NCBI GenBank assembly: GCA_026182355.1
Contig: JAPFBL010000068.1
Span: 4,839,001-4,903,000, forward strand
DNA: 64,000 nucleotides
Reading direction: 5' to 3'
Origin: Hermatobates lingyangjiaoensis
Taxonomy: Eukaryota > Arthropoda > Insecta > Hemiptera > Hermatobatidae
A program made the translations under genes and the position numbers. Under the pieces are notes generated by a model. That model saw nothing but the letters and a program-made list of their open reading frames with translations, was not told the DNA's origin and did no database searches. Below, piece after piece: positions 11,401 to 25,560 of the stretch; within the stretch, counting starts at the first letter, position 1; every line of letters starts with the position of its first letter.

Positions 11401-14296
11401 AATTGTATTGGCAAAAACTTTTATTGATAAACTAACAAATTGCTGTTACTTTACTGAAGTTAATTTTAAATCAAATTATTGAAAAAGTACGAAATATTAG
11501 GTAAATTTTTAGTTTGATGTGTCCCCCACAGCTATATTATGAGTGTATATTCCATTATATAGAGTAATTAAAACTCACCTTCTATCAAGCCTGACTAACA
11601 TGCATACTATTGAGAATAAATGAAGTGAATCAGATGTCGCATTAGAAATACAACAGGGATTAGCATAAGTTAACTCTTTGAAATCTTCCGCCCTGGTGTA
11701 AGGGTATGGAGCTCGACCATACGGACGCCGTCAGCCTGTGTTTAACTAACTCAGAGAGAATCGAATAACTTTATGGTCCACCGACAAATTGTGTGATAAA
11801 TTTGAGGACAAACTTTAAGAGTATACATGAAATTTTGAAATTCAGTATGACCAGACCAGTGAAATTCACATGCGTTTATAATGTCGATTGGAAAAAATAA
11901 TGTTGTAATGTTTTGTTTTGGAAAAAATGTTTTAGAAACCTTCCAAAATTATCTTATTGCTTATGAGAAAACTTCGGTTGTAGGAAAGCAATTAATAATT
12001 TTGTAAAGCAAATTCCAATATGACAAAATATAAACAACATTTTTCTGGAGCTATAATAAAAGTATTAATGGTCATGAGTGGAGGTATTCAACCCTTGGTC
12101 CACCGACTTATTCTTATCAGCTATAGCCAACCGGATATCAATACCACAAATAACTCGAGAGAAAGCCTGTCAGGGGTTCCCACCCTAAAGTCACAAGGGA
12201 AGAGAGAAAATGAAAGCAATTTCCTCAGGTTTTCCTAGTGATTGAAAAGGGAAATAACAGGCTTGATTGGAGACGAATCCGCATGCGTTAGCTTCTTCTT
12301 CGGATAGAACAGGTATCATAAGACTCGAAAACAAATCTAAGCTATAATGATGCCTCTTAAGTACAACAATACATATTTCAATTAGACGTTGTAATTTCTA
12401 CCAGCATTACGAGTAAAACCAAGGTTTTACACATTTGCTCATGATATAAACTATAATAAAATAATCGACACACAACAAAAGCCTTGTTTGAACTGTTTAG
12501 CCCTAGATGGTAGAGCACATAGCTATTTATATAATAAATTCGTTATAAATAGATTGATTCGACATGTAAAAATTTACTGATGTGGTCTCGGTTGTGAAAT
12601 ACTTAAAACTCTGTAATCTAGAGTCTAAGATACGATCTGTTTGATGTTGAGTTCGCACAGTTATAATCTCGTCACAGTTAAAATCCATTAACTGCATCAA
12701 AGAGAAGGATATAAATATGACCAACTTTGACAGGATAATTATTATAAACCTTATAATAATTATTACAAGTAGAAGAGGGTAAACATCAAGTGTGAACTAG
12801 CGAATGCTACCTCTACCAATATTAACGGAGAGTTTAAGAGAATTGATAGACAGGGTTCTCCCGAGTACTGGATGTGGAGTAAGGAACACCGCAGACTGCA
12901 TACGCCTGAGGGCTTTCCTAAACTAGTAGACTGGGTTGGTTTGTCACCACACTATTACCTCTTACTATTTCAAATATCTCGACCTTCCTTTTTCCTTGTA
13001 TGTGACACATGATTCCAGAAATAATGTACATTAAAAGTTCTGATTTACAGTTTTTTAGTCAACTCTATTCAATTAAAATGCAGAGTCTTAGTTATTTTTT
13101 TAGGAAGGAAAGAATAAATCAATTCTAATAATGGAGGCACAGTTTAAAACTTTTTACATTTATTAATAGAAATTCAATTGAATTAATTTATGATTTATGA
13201 AATGAAGATGACAAAGTCCAATAAATGGAATCTGCAGCAATATATAAATCACGAGAATAATCAAACAAATTTGACTAATTGAGGAAATTTTCAACTGTGG
13301 AATCCTGTCTATAGAAAGGATTATGATATATCTGAATGGGATTTGAAAACTTATCAAATTACCAAGCCATGAAACACGTTACAGAGATAATCCTGTACGT
13401 CATGGTAAAATTTAACTTGCCATTACCATTATTAACGTAATTTCAATAATAGTATTTTCGTCAGAGTAATGAAGAGTTCATGTGCTTCATACATTCAATA
13501 GAATATCCTTTTAGCAGAAGTAAATTTCTTCAGGGATTCTGCTGCCTCAATTTTTCTTAATTCAAAACCTTAGTTCATTATATTTTTTTTAACTGCAAAA
13601 AACATGACTTTAAGAAAGAAATGTTGACATTTAAGAGTCAGTTGTAATGTTTTCAAATTGAAATTTTAGAGACAAAAACTCCAAATGAAATGAAAGCTAC
13701 TGTTATTTAGCTGTTTTTACTACCAGAGGTCGATTATGAAGGAGAGGAGAAAACACTTTCCTATGTAAAAGGATTACTGAATTCAAAACTATTCCTTAAT
13801 AAGAAAAAAAAAACTACAACTACACTCAATCAAAGTGGACTTGCAATGCATCTTGAAGCGTGCGCTGCAAAGGAGCACGACTACTGCACACATGGTGAAA
13901 GACAGATCTGAGCAGTGGCAAAGAAAAATAGAGGAATATGAAGGCAAGAGCAGGTCTAAGGAAAATTAAGGATTCTTATTAATACTTCAAAAGCAACAGA
14001 ACTAAATATAGAATATATGGAAGATTTTCTCGAGAAATCGCATCAACATATGAAACACTAATCAATAATAAAAACCTCATTACTTCAAAGAAAACTATAT
14101 TGAAGCAAAAGGTACAATCTGAATAAGCTTATACTAAAACACTGTCAATTAGTTCTACTAGATAATTTTAAACCACTAGAAAAATTATCAAAAGACATTA
14201 ATATATTTAATTAAACTAATTAATGATGATGAATATAAACAGAAAATGAATACCTTGAGGAGTGACTATTTGGCTTTATATATACTCGATAACAAG
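5440..14296. other. Intron stretch without a recognisable gene
   Basis: AT-rich sequence with only short ORFs in all frames. GC-richer islands at about 6320-6530, 7460-7620 and 8590-8760 are not recognised and may be decayed repeats. Confidence 0.5.
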
Positions 14297-14434
14297 AATT
14301 CACATAAACATGCAAAATAACAATTAATGATCAAACAACAATATGAAATGGGGAAAAAAAGACTAAGATCTTTCAACCGTAACAAGCGGTCTTTGTCAGA
14401 GTCAAAACCCAACAGGGTTGGGTTTTATTCTGAC
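14297..14434. repeat. Hairpin-ended dispersed repeat against (TA)n
   Basis: It contains gaattcacataaaca, aatgatcaaac and gactaagatctttcaac, shared with 22194-22320 and, in reverse orientation and partly, with 43440-43480. It ends in a hairpin (14395-14434: gtcagagtcaaaacccaac / gttgggttttattctgac), which runs straight into (TA)n. Confidence 0.75.

Positions 14435-14436
<2 letters not shown>

Positions 14437-14466
<30 letters not shown>
14437..14466. repeat. (AT)n microsatellite
   Basis: Uninterrupted AT run immediately after the hairpin at 14395-14434. Confidence 0.9.
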
Positions 14467-14468
<2 letters not shown>

Positions 14469-17400
14469 CATTACTTACTGATTAATTTGTTTTAAGGTTT
14501 ATTTATTCAAGACCAGTGTAAAGGTTACGATATTAAATTATCAATTTACAGTGGTTTGGTAATTTGCGATGCATTCAATTTCTGTCAGGTTTTATTTATT
14601 TATGGACCCTCATTTATTTTCAATATCCCCATGATTGATTTAAAATTTTCAATTCGTTGGTAATTCAATTAAAATTAGAAAATGGATGCCTCATTTGCAA
14701 TGTAAATGTATTTCCATAATAAAACACATTTCGTTGTTTGATTAAATTGATTCTCTTTTGTCTGTTACATATATCTGTAAAAGTGTTTTATAGTGAACTA
14801 AATAACATTCTACGGTACTGACTGTCATTTCACCACTGTTGTTCTTGCACAGAAGTGCTTACCTGATTCATTGATCATATTGAAATAAGGCACAACTGGT
14901 TTGTGTTTATCTATGACATCTGAGGTTTCAGTACTTGTTGAATTCGCTGTCAGTTCGAAAAGGTCTATAAACAGATTGGTGACCAGAATCCCTTCGGTAA
15001 ACAAGAGCAGGTAGAGCAAGGAATTTGGATAATAGTTATCTTTTTGTAAACTGAGTATCTTTAATCCCCAACAAAACTCAACCACAGATGTGGGGATATC
15101 ATTTATATATCTGAGTTCCTGAACTTCTATAGAAAACTTTCCTTTATAATTGAAATAGTAAATATCAAATATCAATGAACTGTACTGAACAAAAATTATT
15201 ATTAGTTTTTAAATGAACTGACTTATTCCAACATAGAAAAAATTTTGTTTCCTTAACCTGTAGTCTAAATAGTTCAACTATGATTATTTAGTCGACACCA
15301 TTCTCAAAGAGAAATGCTTTAATTATAATAATGAGGAAAGGCTATAAAACTTGTCTTCTTAACAGCTAAAATAGCTCATTACCGAGCAGAAGATCTGTCT
15401 TTTCACTCTAATTCATCTCAAAATTCTTAAAGTTTGCAACGATAAGGAACTTTAGCTACAATTTTGATGACCTATTCCACAACGATGAAGATCTCTTCTG
15501 ACAATGTCTGCGGACGAAGCGCTTATTGATGCATGATACGAGTGTAATATACAGGTAGTTAGTGACTTCCTTTGTCCCTCAAAGTATAAAACAACAACTT
15601 TTCTTAATTCCGTCATACTATTTGACCCAACTGATTCCAATTGAAACAGTTGTCTCAAGCAGGATATGATGTATTTCCATGTATTCCACGTCAGTAATAT
15701 CCTCGCCACGTGTTCAGTGGTAATAATCCCAAGTTCTTCTTTAGGATCCGTAGACAAAATAAATCAACCAAAAACGAAACTTGCACTGAATCATTTATAT
15801 CATATTATTCACAAAACTAAAATCTGTTCAAGATCTTCGTTTTGCTCGTTGGTTATATTCTAAATTAAATTTTACCTGTTTTTCTTTTACACTTTCTGCA
15901 TACAGTGAGTTGTAACTTTAATTTAAGAACTTTTTTGGTTTTCTTTAAATTCCTCTTCCGATGCATTTATAAAACGATTTTTAATGGCTGCTTCTTACTA
16001 AATTTACAACACTGCAAAATACACTCAAGAATTAAGTATGGAAATACCTATGAAACTAAATTTCATAATTCGAACTAAATATGGAAATATTTTTTTTTGA
16101 AATCTCAAAACTACTTTCCACCTTTACCATTGGTTATGTATCGATCGTCAAATGATGAATGATTAATTATAGAGAGGCTCTCCAAATTTGACTTCTTGTT
16201 GTAAGCCAATATTGCTAAAAAAATAAGATAGTTTGGAAGGTAATCAGTGTTTTATATAAATAAGAACTTCTTCGGTTCATTCAACTTAAATTAACGGTTT
16301 TCCACTTCGTACTTTGCATCTTCCTAGTAATCATCCGGTTAAAAACATTTCTTATCATACAGTAGAAATATTTTTATTATAATATATATAAAATAACTAC
16401 ATATATTGTTATCTTTTTATTACAATAGAAACAGATATACAGTAGACTTCAGCACTTTTTGGACTTCCGCCAGTCACTAACAACCATACGTACACAGGAC
16501 AAGCTGGTTCCGTGCCTCACACCTCGCATCCTCCCACATTGTAGTCGTCCGTGCGGCGCATGCGCCTCACTAGTGCGATATGTCAACCACTGTTCGTATC
16601 CTACTTCATATATATGCACTTTGTTCTTATATCACGTAGAAAAGCTCCCTCTATGGCAGTTCATATAGTTAGTATACTACTTCGTTTTGTTAGATTAGCA
16701 TAGTTAGTTTTGTTTTTTAGAATCCTGTACTGCAAATATGATAATTCGTATTTATTATAAACAAACTATATTAAAATATATAGTTTTTATTTTGGTGGTT
16801 AAAATAAAAGCTATATAAAAATATAATAAAAACATACTACTAACATGTTAAAACAAACTATACATATTTATAATTAGTATAGTTCGTTTCATTGTAATTA
16901 TTATAGTTCACTCGATATATTTTGTTAGTATTGAGGATGCTACTGTTAATAAGTATTGTTAGTTGATATGGGTCTTTCATATTGTAGTTAGGATAGTAGC
17001 TGAAGTGGTTCAATCTAATAGTTTATTGTATAATATTTCGTCTAGTTCGTTGTATTGTAATTTTTGTAGTTCACTCCTTTATAGTTCATATAGTTCGTTT
17101 ATACAGTAGTTGGTTTAATCCGTAGATATTGTAGGTTAGAAATGTGGTTGAAACTATTTTTGTACTCTAAGTGGCATTATAGTATAGTTTGTACGTTTTA
17201 TAGTTAGTGTAATTTTTTGTTCCGTAGTTTCCATTACTTGTTTAGTGTAATTTGTATCATTTTTATTGCAGACGGTTTTTCTTGTATTGTAGTTCATACA
17301 GTTCTACTCGTTCCTACTATATTCCAAACAGTTTCTTAGTTTATTTGGTATAAATTGTGTTATAGTTCATTCATAAACGAAGAAACTAACTGTAATACAA

Positions 17401-20400
17401 CGAAATATTTAATCAACTCCTTCAACAAAGTATACCTAAGGCAGTGGTGAAACTGCAGAACAAGCGATAGGATAGCGTAGTACTGAAAACCTACAAATGT
17501 CAAATAAAATACGAGTTTCCCGAACTTCGTTGTTTAACAATGAAGAGTTGAAAGGTCTTTGATGTTCTCCTTTTTTTTTTTCAAATTGAGGTGATTTTTT
17601 GATGGGAGGGGCATTTGGGTTCACTGAATATTCCTATACTTGTAAATAAAGTTAGAATTTATTTTTTACCTTACATATAAAGTGAATTTCATGACTGCCC
17701 TGTTTATTCGGTCAATCACTTATTCTTTTCTCAGCCATACTGTTCAGATGGTTCGGTTGTTTGATTTATACGAAAAACTTTGATACTTTGATAAATACGC
17801 ATGAAAAGTAATTACATATTTGTTATACCCTCTCACTGTTCTGAAATAAGGTTTAGGAGTTCATAAGGTGGCTCTGCGTGAGAATTTCGTGAGTGAGTAT
17901 GGTGTTTGGAAAGAATGTACAGACAGTGAATCAGAAAAGACGTAGACAAAACAAGTAGCTTACGGTGACGTGATAGATTCCCTGGGTAGAGAGGATCAAC
18001 TTCTAAAACGAATGGATTAGAACCAAAAGCCGCCTTTAGTGGACTATTTATAAAGGGATTTAGTGGAACTCTGCGAGTTCTCAACAAGAAAGGATATATT
18101 GTTGATTCATTTGAAACAGCTCCTGTGAAGGGTTTCTAAAAGGGATTTTCAAACAGGAGATTATGTATGATCCATAGTTTTGAATCTCCTGGTTCCTCAA
18201 ACTCATTCAACATGTACTGGCTTCTTTTATAATGTCCCACACGCTCTTATAAGATATATTTTCATGATATAAAATATTGTGAGGCACATAACTCAACGCT
18301 ACAGTTGAATGAATTTGAATCTATGTTTCACCATCAGATTTTTAACATGCCAAGCTTACAGTGTTCAGAGACTACTGTCCTCCTGGTAAAATTAATTAAA
18401 ACTTCTCCGTAAATAATTCCTGCAGGTATTCCTGAAGCTAAGTCAATAACTAAATCGCAAACCAATAGGTTTTGATTTTTTTTTAAAAAAACACCAATAA
18501 AAATCTCCTCAAAGTGCAAATATTTAATAAGAAGCAATGCATTTCAAGCACATTATATTCTTCCTCAAGCTATTAACTTCCAAACTTTCAACCTTTATCG
18601 TAACCTTAAGAAGACAACTACGTATTCGAGACGTTTTGTTCTTTTTTTTAACGTTATGTTAGGGTTTTTCTCAAACAGAGTAAATTCCACATAATAAATT
18701 ATTTGAAACCTTGGAGATATATGTACGATAGACAAATAAACTTACAAACAATAGAATGTACAATACAATATTTAAAAACACATATATATTTTTATATTTA
18801 TTTAAACATGTAATGCAATGAGAAGACTTCCTCATGCCTATTCTGTTAGGTGTATTCGGTGGGTTTTGTAAATATCCAAGAGGTTTAATGAAGGTGTAGG
18901 AGTAGGTTTCTTTTAGAATGGGTGTTACAAGGGGTTGATTTCTCAGTCAGTAAAGAAAGAACACTATTCTAAGGGCTACCTTCGCAGTTCCGTCATTCAG
19001 ATCCAGGACTAGACTCGAGTCGAGAGTTTTCAGACAGGTTGATACAAAGTTCTGTGTCCCCATAGGGACTCAATGTCTCTGTTCAGCGTTTGAACATGAT
19101 CAGAAGACGATATAAAACGTGTAAGAGGAGAATGTAGTAGTTTAGGCAAAGGTATTTCTGTTATATTGGCAATATAGGTGGACTATCAGTCCCTAATTTG
19201 TTCAGTGGGTTGGTTCTCACTATACATCGGCGTCAGTGCTTAGAGTCACTGTATCGCATTATTATTTTAATTGATCAGTTCGAGGTCTTTTCTTAACTTT
19301 GTATTAAAGTTGTGCTAAAGTAGCAGAGGGTTACTTGACGAGTTAATCCTTCAAGCAGGTCAGATCTGCTGCCCCGTCTATGCGGGAGGACTCACAGCCC
19401 CTATTTCTTTTTTATTGTGTTGTCCTAAGGCATTGACATCCTTTCTTTCACACCCCCTGCCTCTATTGATTATTCTAATCGCGTAGTTCAGTTCATGCGG
19501 AAAATTGCAGGTCAATATTAGAAGTGAAGCTAGTGACATTCTTCGACCAAACTTCAGGCTGAAAATGGGGAAAAACCGAGATCTATTAATAATATCCTTG
19601 TTGTCTGCGACATTGGCATATACTTAATTTCGGACTACGTAAGCTTATGAGGTCTTTCTCCAATGCTAGTAGATAATGAACAAAAGGTACATGATAACAT
19701 AAATGCAAGCAAATAAACAGGCAGCAACTAATTTGTATATTACATTCAATAATTTTAAGTTAATTTAATTTACAAACTAATATTGACAGAATTACCATTG
19801 AACAAATTACGAGCTTAATTTAATTGAACTATCAGGTGAAAGCAGAGTCAGTTGAATCTGAACTACATTACGTGCTCTGTTATTGATTCTGTCTTAGGCT
19901 GGAAAGCTCTACTTTAAATAATGCTTATGCCAGACGGGCTTGATCTTGCCTTATTTACTCTACTGATTTGCTGAGTAGGATTTATTAACACTTGTAAACC
20001 CTTCGCCTGTGACTATTAATAATCGCCTTAATGTAGTTATTTATATAAGCATTTCACAAAGTTATTAAAAAGCAAAATAAAAAATCCAAGGCAGTCTCCC
20101 CTCAACTTTTCCATCAGTAAACATATAATTAGAGGCATATATAATCTGTTTAATTTAATGATCGGCTTAATAAGCAAGTATTGGTGGTCCGGTTCATACT
20201 GTAACGCTCCTCATATGTTCAAAATTTATAAAAAATTCAAGAAAAGTCACAATATAACATTATTGTAGAATATCAAACATGTAATTTACAGCAATACTAT
20301 TGTTTGGCAACTAAGCAAAACTAAGAACTTTCCATATAGCCTTAAAATACTGTATTCCCTTTTCCCATGATTCTGTATTTCGTTACAAAACTGAAATAAT

Positions 20401-22039
20401 CTTCCACCAACCAAGGGCTGTTTGTTTATACGTAGAATTTCATTTTTAGACCTTAATATTTACCCAGCGAAGGATTTACAACAATATGGACACACAAAAA
20501 ATTAAAAAAATATTTAATATTTGACGTCAATCAACAGAACTAAAAATTGAGATATTTATTTTATGCAAAAACTGAATTATAATTTATTATATTTTAACGA
20601 GAGTGCTGAATTTGCAATCTGAATCAATTCTGACGAAGTTTGATATTCCCTAATCACCCATGAAGGCTTACTTACACTAGTGATGTCCAACAGAAGAACC
20701 AATGTCAGCGCCATTTTCTCTAAGCAGATTATTCATCAAACTGCGCATGTGACCAGAAGGATATTGTTCTCAGCAAATCAGGATTTCAGTGGCAGTGTAG
20801 AAAGCTCAAACTCGAGTGTAAAGATTTATTTATGGTCTCGCTGCGGCAGTGGTTTCAGCGATCCAGTTTATATCAAGATTATTTCTGCTGGCTAGAAATG
20901 AATATCTGGTTTTCTCCCTCTCATTCTAATAATGATTTCTATAAAGTTTATGCAGTTTGCAAAACGTATTCCAACATTGTAACTGGACTGACTGGCAATA
21001 ATTTCGATAAACCACCTCCAAAACCACGGAGAAATATTATTAACCATGTATTCGAACTAGATTAGATTAGAGGCTCGAGTCTGGACCATAGCCCCATGGG
21101 CGGTATGAAAAGCTCATATCGGACTTATGAAACCTGGAAGCCGTCCCTCTACTACTGGATATACCCTTGAGTATGTCAAAAATCAACCCGTCAAATGGCT
21201 CGGCAATAACTTAGATGGGTGTCTATTGATAAATACGTCACACTCTCCAACTCCTAGAATATCAATGAATGTGAAAGCCTTCAGTGCGGACATGGAATGA
21301 AAAAAAAATTGTAAATGGGAAACAAATCGATGTCCCAACAACCACAGTTAACTCTGAATGTAATTGTGGAAGTCATGGCATTATTTCTAAACAAAATTCA
21401 TTAAAATAATTTGTCTTCGGGTAACAATTTATCAAAACTGTGGCATTGGAAATATCATTACTTAGTAGAGGGGTGAACTTCACAGGTTGAAAAACAGTGA
21501 CTTACAACCAAAACTGAAGAGAATTTGGAAAACAGTTTTTACATAACTGCAGTTAAAAGATTGAAAAATTATTTATGAAAGCCAGCAAATGTTATATTTG
21601 ATGTTCCAATTCATGGTAGTCAGGCATTTTAAAGTAATTAGAAATTCCGTTGGAAACCAGTTTAACTAGTGCGGGTATGGATCGAGGGATTGAATGAGGA
21701 CCTCCCCTTGCGATAGTAATCTAAACCCCTCCCAGTCCCCTAACCTTCGAAGCTGAGTAATCTCCTCCAGTAAACCCTTTGAAAAACATTTCCCATACTA
21801 TGCTACAAATGTTAACCCTTCCCTTATAAATTGAGATTTTCAACCAAAAATAAATGAAATCGATAAGGAATATGACTAATGAGGTTTACCGTGGAGAAGC
21901 AATAGAAAAGGGGCATCAGTGTTTCACTTTGGGAATAACAGTTGAGCTCTATTATTTATTCCACCTTTCAAATTTTATATAAAAATGAAACAGACCAAAT
22001 TGGACTCGGTAAGTGCATATTTTGCTATACATATTCATA
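14467..22039. other. Intron stretch without a recognisable gene
   Basis: Only short, unsupported ORFs. About 16640-17380 is a strand-asymmetric low-complexity zone rich in tagtt/gttcgtt words. The rest shows no recognised element. Confidence 0.5.
16640..17380. repeat. Cryptic tagtt-rich low-complexity zone
   Basis: Words such as atagttagt, tagttcgttgtattgtaa and tagttcatatagttcgttt recur irregularly on the plus strand. I could not define a fixed period. It looks like a decayed short-period tandem repeat. Confidence 0.45.
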
Positions 22040-22150
22040 TAAATACTTTTACGATAAAAAACGATCCGAAGCGGACAAAAAAAGTGCAATATAGATAAAG
22101 AAACACAGAACAATATTTGTCTACGTATCTTTATCTGTATTGGACTTTAT
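22040..22150. repeat. (TA)-adjacent hairpin element
   Basis: It carries acttttacgataaaaaacg and gatccgaagcggacaaa, related to the elements at 2866 and 57133. Arms agtgcaatatagataaag (from 22086) and ctttatctgtattggact (to about 22146) form a hairpin. (TA)-rich sequence follows. Confidence 0.65.
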
Positions 22151-22161
22151 ATATAAATACA

Positions 22162-22193
22162 TATATATACATACATATATATATATATATATA
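22162..22193. repeat. (TA)n microsatellite
   Basis: TA/CA run between two hairpin elements. Confidence 0.85.
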
Positions 22194-22288
22194 TCAATGA
22201 TCAAACCACAATAAGAAAATGGGAAAACAAGACTAAGATCTTTCAACAGTAACAAGCGGTCTTGTGGTTATTGTGGTTTGATCATTGA
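22194..22288. repeat. Hairpin element between two (TA)n tracts
   Basis: Arms tcaatgatcaaaccacaata (22194-22213) and tattgtggtttgatcattga (to 22288) are exact reverse complements. The loop holds gactaagatctttcaac, as at 14370. Same family as 14297-14434. Confidence 0.85.
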
Positions 22289-22316
22289 TTGTTATTTCAC
22301 GTGTTTATGTGAATTC

Positions 22317-22320
<4 letters not shown>

Positions 22321-22366
<46 letters not shown>
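22321..22366. repeat. Long (TA)n microsatellite
   Basis: About 22 uninterrupted TA units. Confidence 0.9.
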
Positions 22367-22369
<3 letters not shown>

Positions 22370-23488
22370 CTCAAAAGAAATAAAAACATTAGATTTTCCG
22401 ATGAAAATTATTCATTAATACAGATATATAGGTAATACAGATATTAATATATGAATACCAAACCTATACTGCCCTTATCATTTCATTTTTCTACGGCCAT
22501 TAAACATCTCAAAAAACGAAAGGTTAAGATCAGGATCTCCCAACCAAGTCACTCTATATCGGTCTCATGGTATTGTTAATTTTCAAGTCGTTTTAGAATA
22601 GATGTTCAAAGGAGAAGAATAAATACAGAATTAATAGAAGAAGAAAGGACTTTTATTGATTCTGTATTCGTCGTACTCAAAATGGTTACTGTTAATCATA
22701 CATTTGGTCAAATTTTGAAGTGAACTCCATAATAATTTTCCATTCTCGCTGACTGAACCGTTTTGTGTTAATGTAAATAATATTTAAGTTTCCTAAGAAT
22801 TGATATTGGTCATCTAAACGAGGCCCCTGCTTTAACTAAACGATCAGCAGATAAATTGCACTAGCAAGGTGACTAAGTGAAGTCAGGACGCCACTCCTAA
22901 CAGGACATCACTCAGTCACATCTTGACAGGTCAGTGAGGCTCAAAATAATAGAAATGACAAATCTGGGTGATGCCTAAGTATTTAGCTATGTCTTTAATG
23001 TATCCATATAGTTAGCCCCGTAGTTAACCCCGATCGTTCAACTCTACCAGCATTCCAAGTAGGATGCTTACTTCATCTCTTAATGAAAGTGCATTAAGTT
23101 TTAAATATTTTTACAGTACCAGTACAGTTACTGCTTTCGTTTCTTTACTTCCCAGTTAACACTGCACTACCACCCTAGATTTGTAGAAGTGTGAGATGAC
23201 AAAATCAGATCGACGCCACCCTCAGACGGCAAAGCATCGGCCTGGTCCTGTGCAATATTAGGTATACATTAAGGATTCAATTGCTCTAAATAAACTCACA
23301 TTTATGATTCCCGAATAGTCTGCATTATATTCTCAACTTTCTTGTTTCATATTTTCTTTCATATTTTCATATTTCTTTCTTTCATATTATTTCATATTGG
23401 TAAAAAGGATCAAAAAGTGGAATATTTTGAGAGTTCCCACAATACCCGAAGAAATCAACGAATGTTGAGTGGTTCTTCTCACAATGTA

Positions 23489-23513
23489 CGAGGGTTATTC
23501 AGAAAGTAAGGTC
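23489..23513. mobile_element. Mariner-type terminal repeat, solitary
   Basis: cgagggttattcagaaagta follows a TA dinucleotide at 23487-23488. The cGAGGGTTATTCA-type start after TA resembles mariner terminal inverted repeats. No matching opposite end or transposase was found nearby. Confidence 0.45.
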
Positions 23514-25304
23514 AGATTTCTTATAAAAAATAAACCTCCATATATACTGTACAAAAAATTTTTACTTTTTATTAAATTCCTTACGAAGACTACATACTAG
23601 GAGTCACTACGCCTGCGTGTTTCGACGTTCGCGTGACAATATTAGCTACGGCCATTCGTAGATAATCTAACCCTCTTACCTATTTAATAAAAATCTGAAT
23701 GGAAACTGCAAAAAACTTTTTGACATCGAAAGTACATTACAAATACTTATTATTTAAACATGTGCGGATATCTGATCCCACAACTTAATGAAATAAAATA
23801 AAATCACATAAGCTACTTATAAAAATTGTCAAAACAAATTGTAATTACTACTACTAGTGCTAATCAACAAAAAATACAATGCATTTACTATCAGCTTGAA
23901 GTAAGAGCTTGACAACCAGCTACCTCAAGGTGGTAATTACGCTCTGCTAGAACCAATGGTTAAGGCTAAAGATTTAGTAGACAAGTTAACGACCCTACAT
24001 CACCATTCCACTATTCCACTGAAGTAGTAAACAGCCAACACTAATAACAGCGTGTTCTTTTGTTTTTATACATAACTTTCAATAGCAGTTAGAAATATGT
24101 TGTGCCACGGTTCCGGACTTCTAATGACAACACAGTTATTTATGGTTTTATATTTATACTAATTGCTTGATCCGGCTTCGCAAGAGTGAACAAAACCTAA
24201 TTACAGTAACAGCCTTCATTACCAATGTATGAAAGGCAAAAAAAAACTAATATAACTTTTCTTTTAATATATACCTTCTCATGTTTGTTTATTTCATACA
24301 AGACTTAAAAAGGAAAACAAATAAATAACAAAAAATGCCTCTCTATATTCAATTTACACAATTTGTACCATTTCATCTAGGATGGATGGTGCCATACCCA
24401 TCTCACTCTCAGTTAAGCCGACTTTTTGTTGAAATACTGGTTAAAGTACTTCGCCATGTTTGTATTTTAGAAGTTATATGCCATTTATGTTTTTTTTTAT
24501 ATATTTTTAGAGATATATGTTTCTGTCGTACAGAAATTTTAGTTTTTTTAGTATGGAAGCAATATTTGATTGATATATTTTTTTTTTGTAATAGGGGTAT
24601 CACTACATACAGTTAGTTATCAACACCATCTCAACCCATCAGCCACCTAAATTCCTGACAACTCAAAAGCCAAGGAGTAGGGGATTGGAAGCCAGACGAC
24701 TGTGACAGAGGCAAGTGACACTGACGTTCACACCATTCAGGCTGCCTAAAAGTTAAGTAAATCTCATCTTAGTGCTGTCAGAGTGATTATGATAATCTTC
24801 ATAGTTCTGCTGTACATGTGGTGTTACTGAAGTTCAATGCAACCCAGCATTCGTTTCCACTGTCAAAGACAAAATGACATGTCTTCAAACATTAATTTGA
24901 AGATGGACTTTAATCTGTTCCTATCAGAGAACTCAATGATCAAAAGTCTATCGCGAGACAGATGCGAACAATATATGAAAATATACTTGGAAGTTTGCTG
25001 ATTCTTTTACTTGCTGGACCTATAAAACTTAAATAAACAGATATACTTTTACATAACTTTCCAAAGAAAGCTTAAATCAAACAACGGTTATTCAGTCAGA
25101 ATTAAGAATCAAGGAATATTAGTAAAAGAAAGAATATTATTACTGATCTCTTTCAATTGAATTTGTAAAGTAAAGTTTTACTGAGGTAAAGTGTTAGCTC
25201 ACATTGTAGTCATGCCAGTATTTTGGAGTAGACCTTTCTGATGTATATTTCACATACCTATTGCCTGCATTACAAACTTTTTACTTTCCATTAGTTATGT
25301 CAAG

Positions 25305-25560
25305 TAATCATGAAAAAATTCCATCTCGAGCTTTTGAGGGATTTCCATGTATTGAGTTCCCCAAGGTCCATTTTTGTCGTTTTTACTTTACTATAAGTAA
25401 AGTATAGTGATCGTGAACAAATTCGATTTCGAGATTTTGACAGAATTCCATGTTTTGAGGTCTCAGATGTCGTTTTATGAAGTTTTTTCGATGATGCCTG
25501 CGGGTGGGTGGGTGAGTATGTGTCCAAAGTTTGTGGCCACGCTACAAACTCTTTCTGAAA
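25305..25560 (+). repeat. Dispersed GGGT-core repeat, copy 1
   Basis: Ordered blocks: actataagtaaagtatagtg, gagattttgac, catgttttgaggtc, tgaagttttttcgatga, then gggtgggtgggtgag and caaagtttgtggccacgcta. The first block pair is duplicated (25311 and 25411). Other copies: 32990-33325 (minus), 36240-36440, 47285-47500 and 63165-63640. Confidence 0.8.

Noticed and set aside
14825..15175. 116-codon minus-strand ORF
   Set aside because: No recognisable domain, no splice or promoter context, composition like the surrounding intron.
15452..15757. 101-codon minus-strand ORF
   Set aside because: No family motif and no homologous copy in the window; chance ORF more likely.
16459..16668. GC-rich island with gcgcatgcgcc resembling a promoter or LTR
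   Set aside because: No TATA-plus-gene arrangement and no repeat partner; left unassigned.
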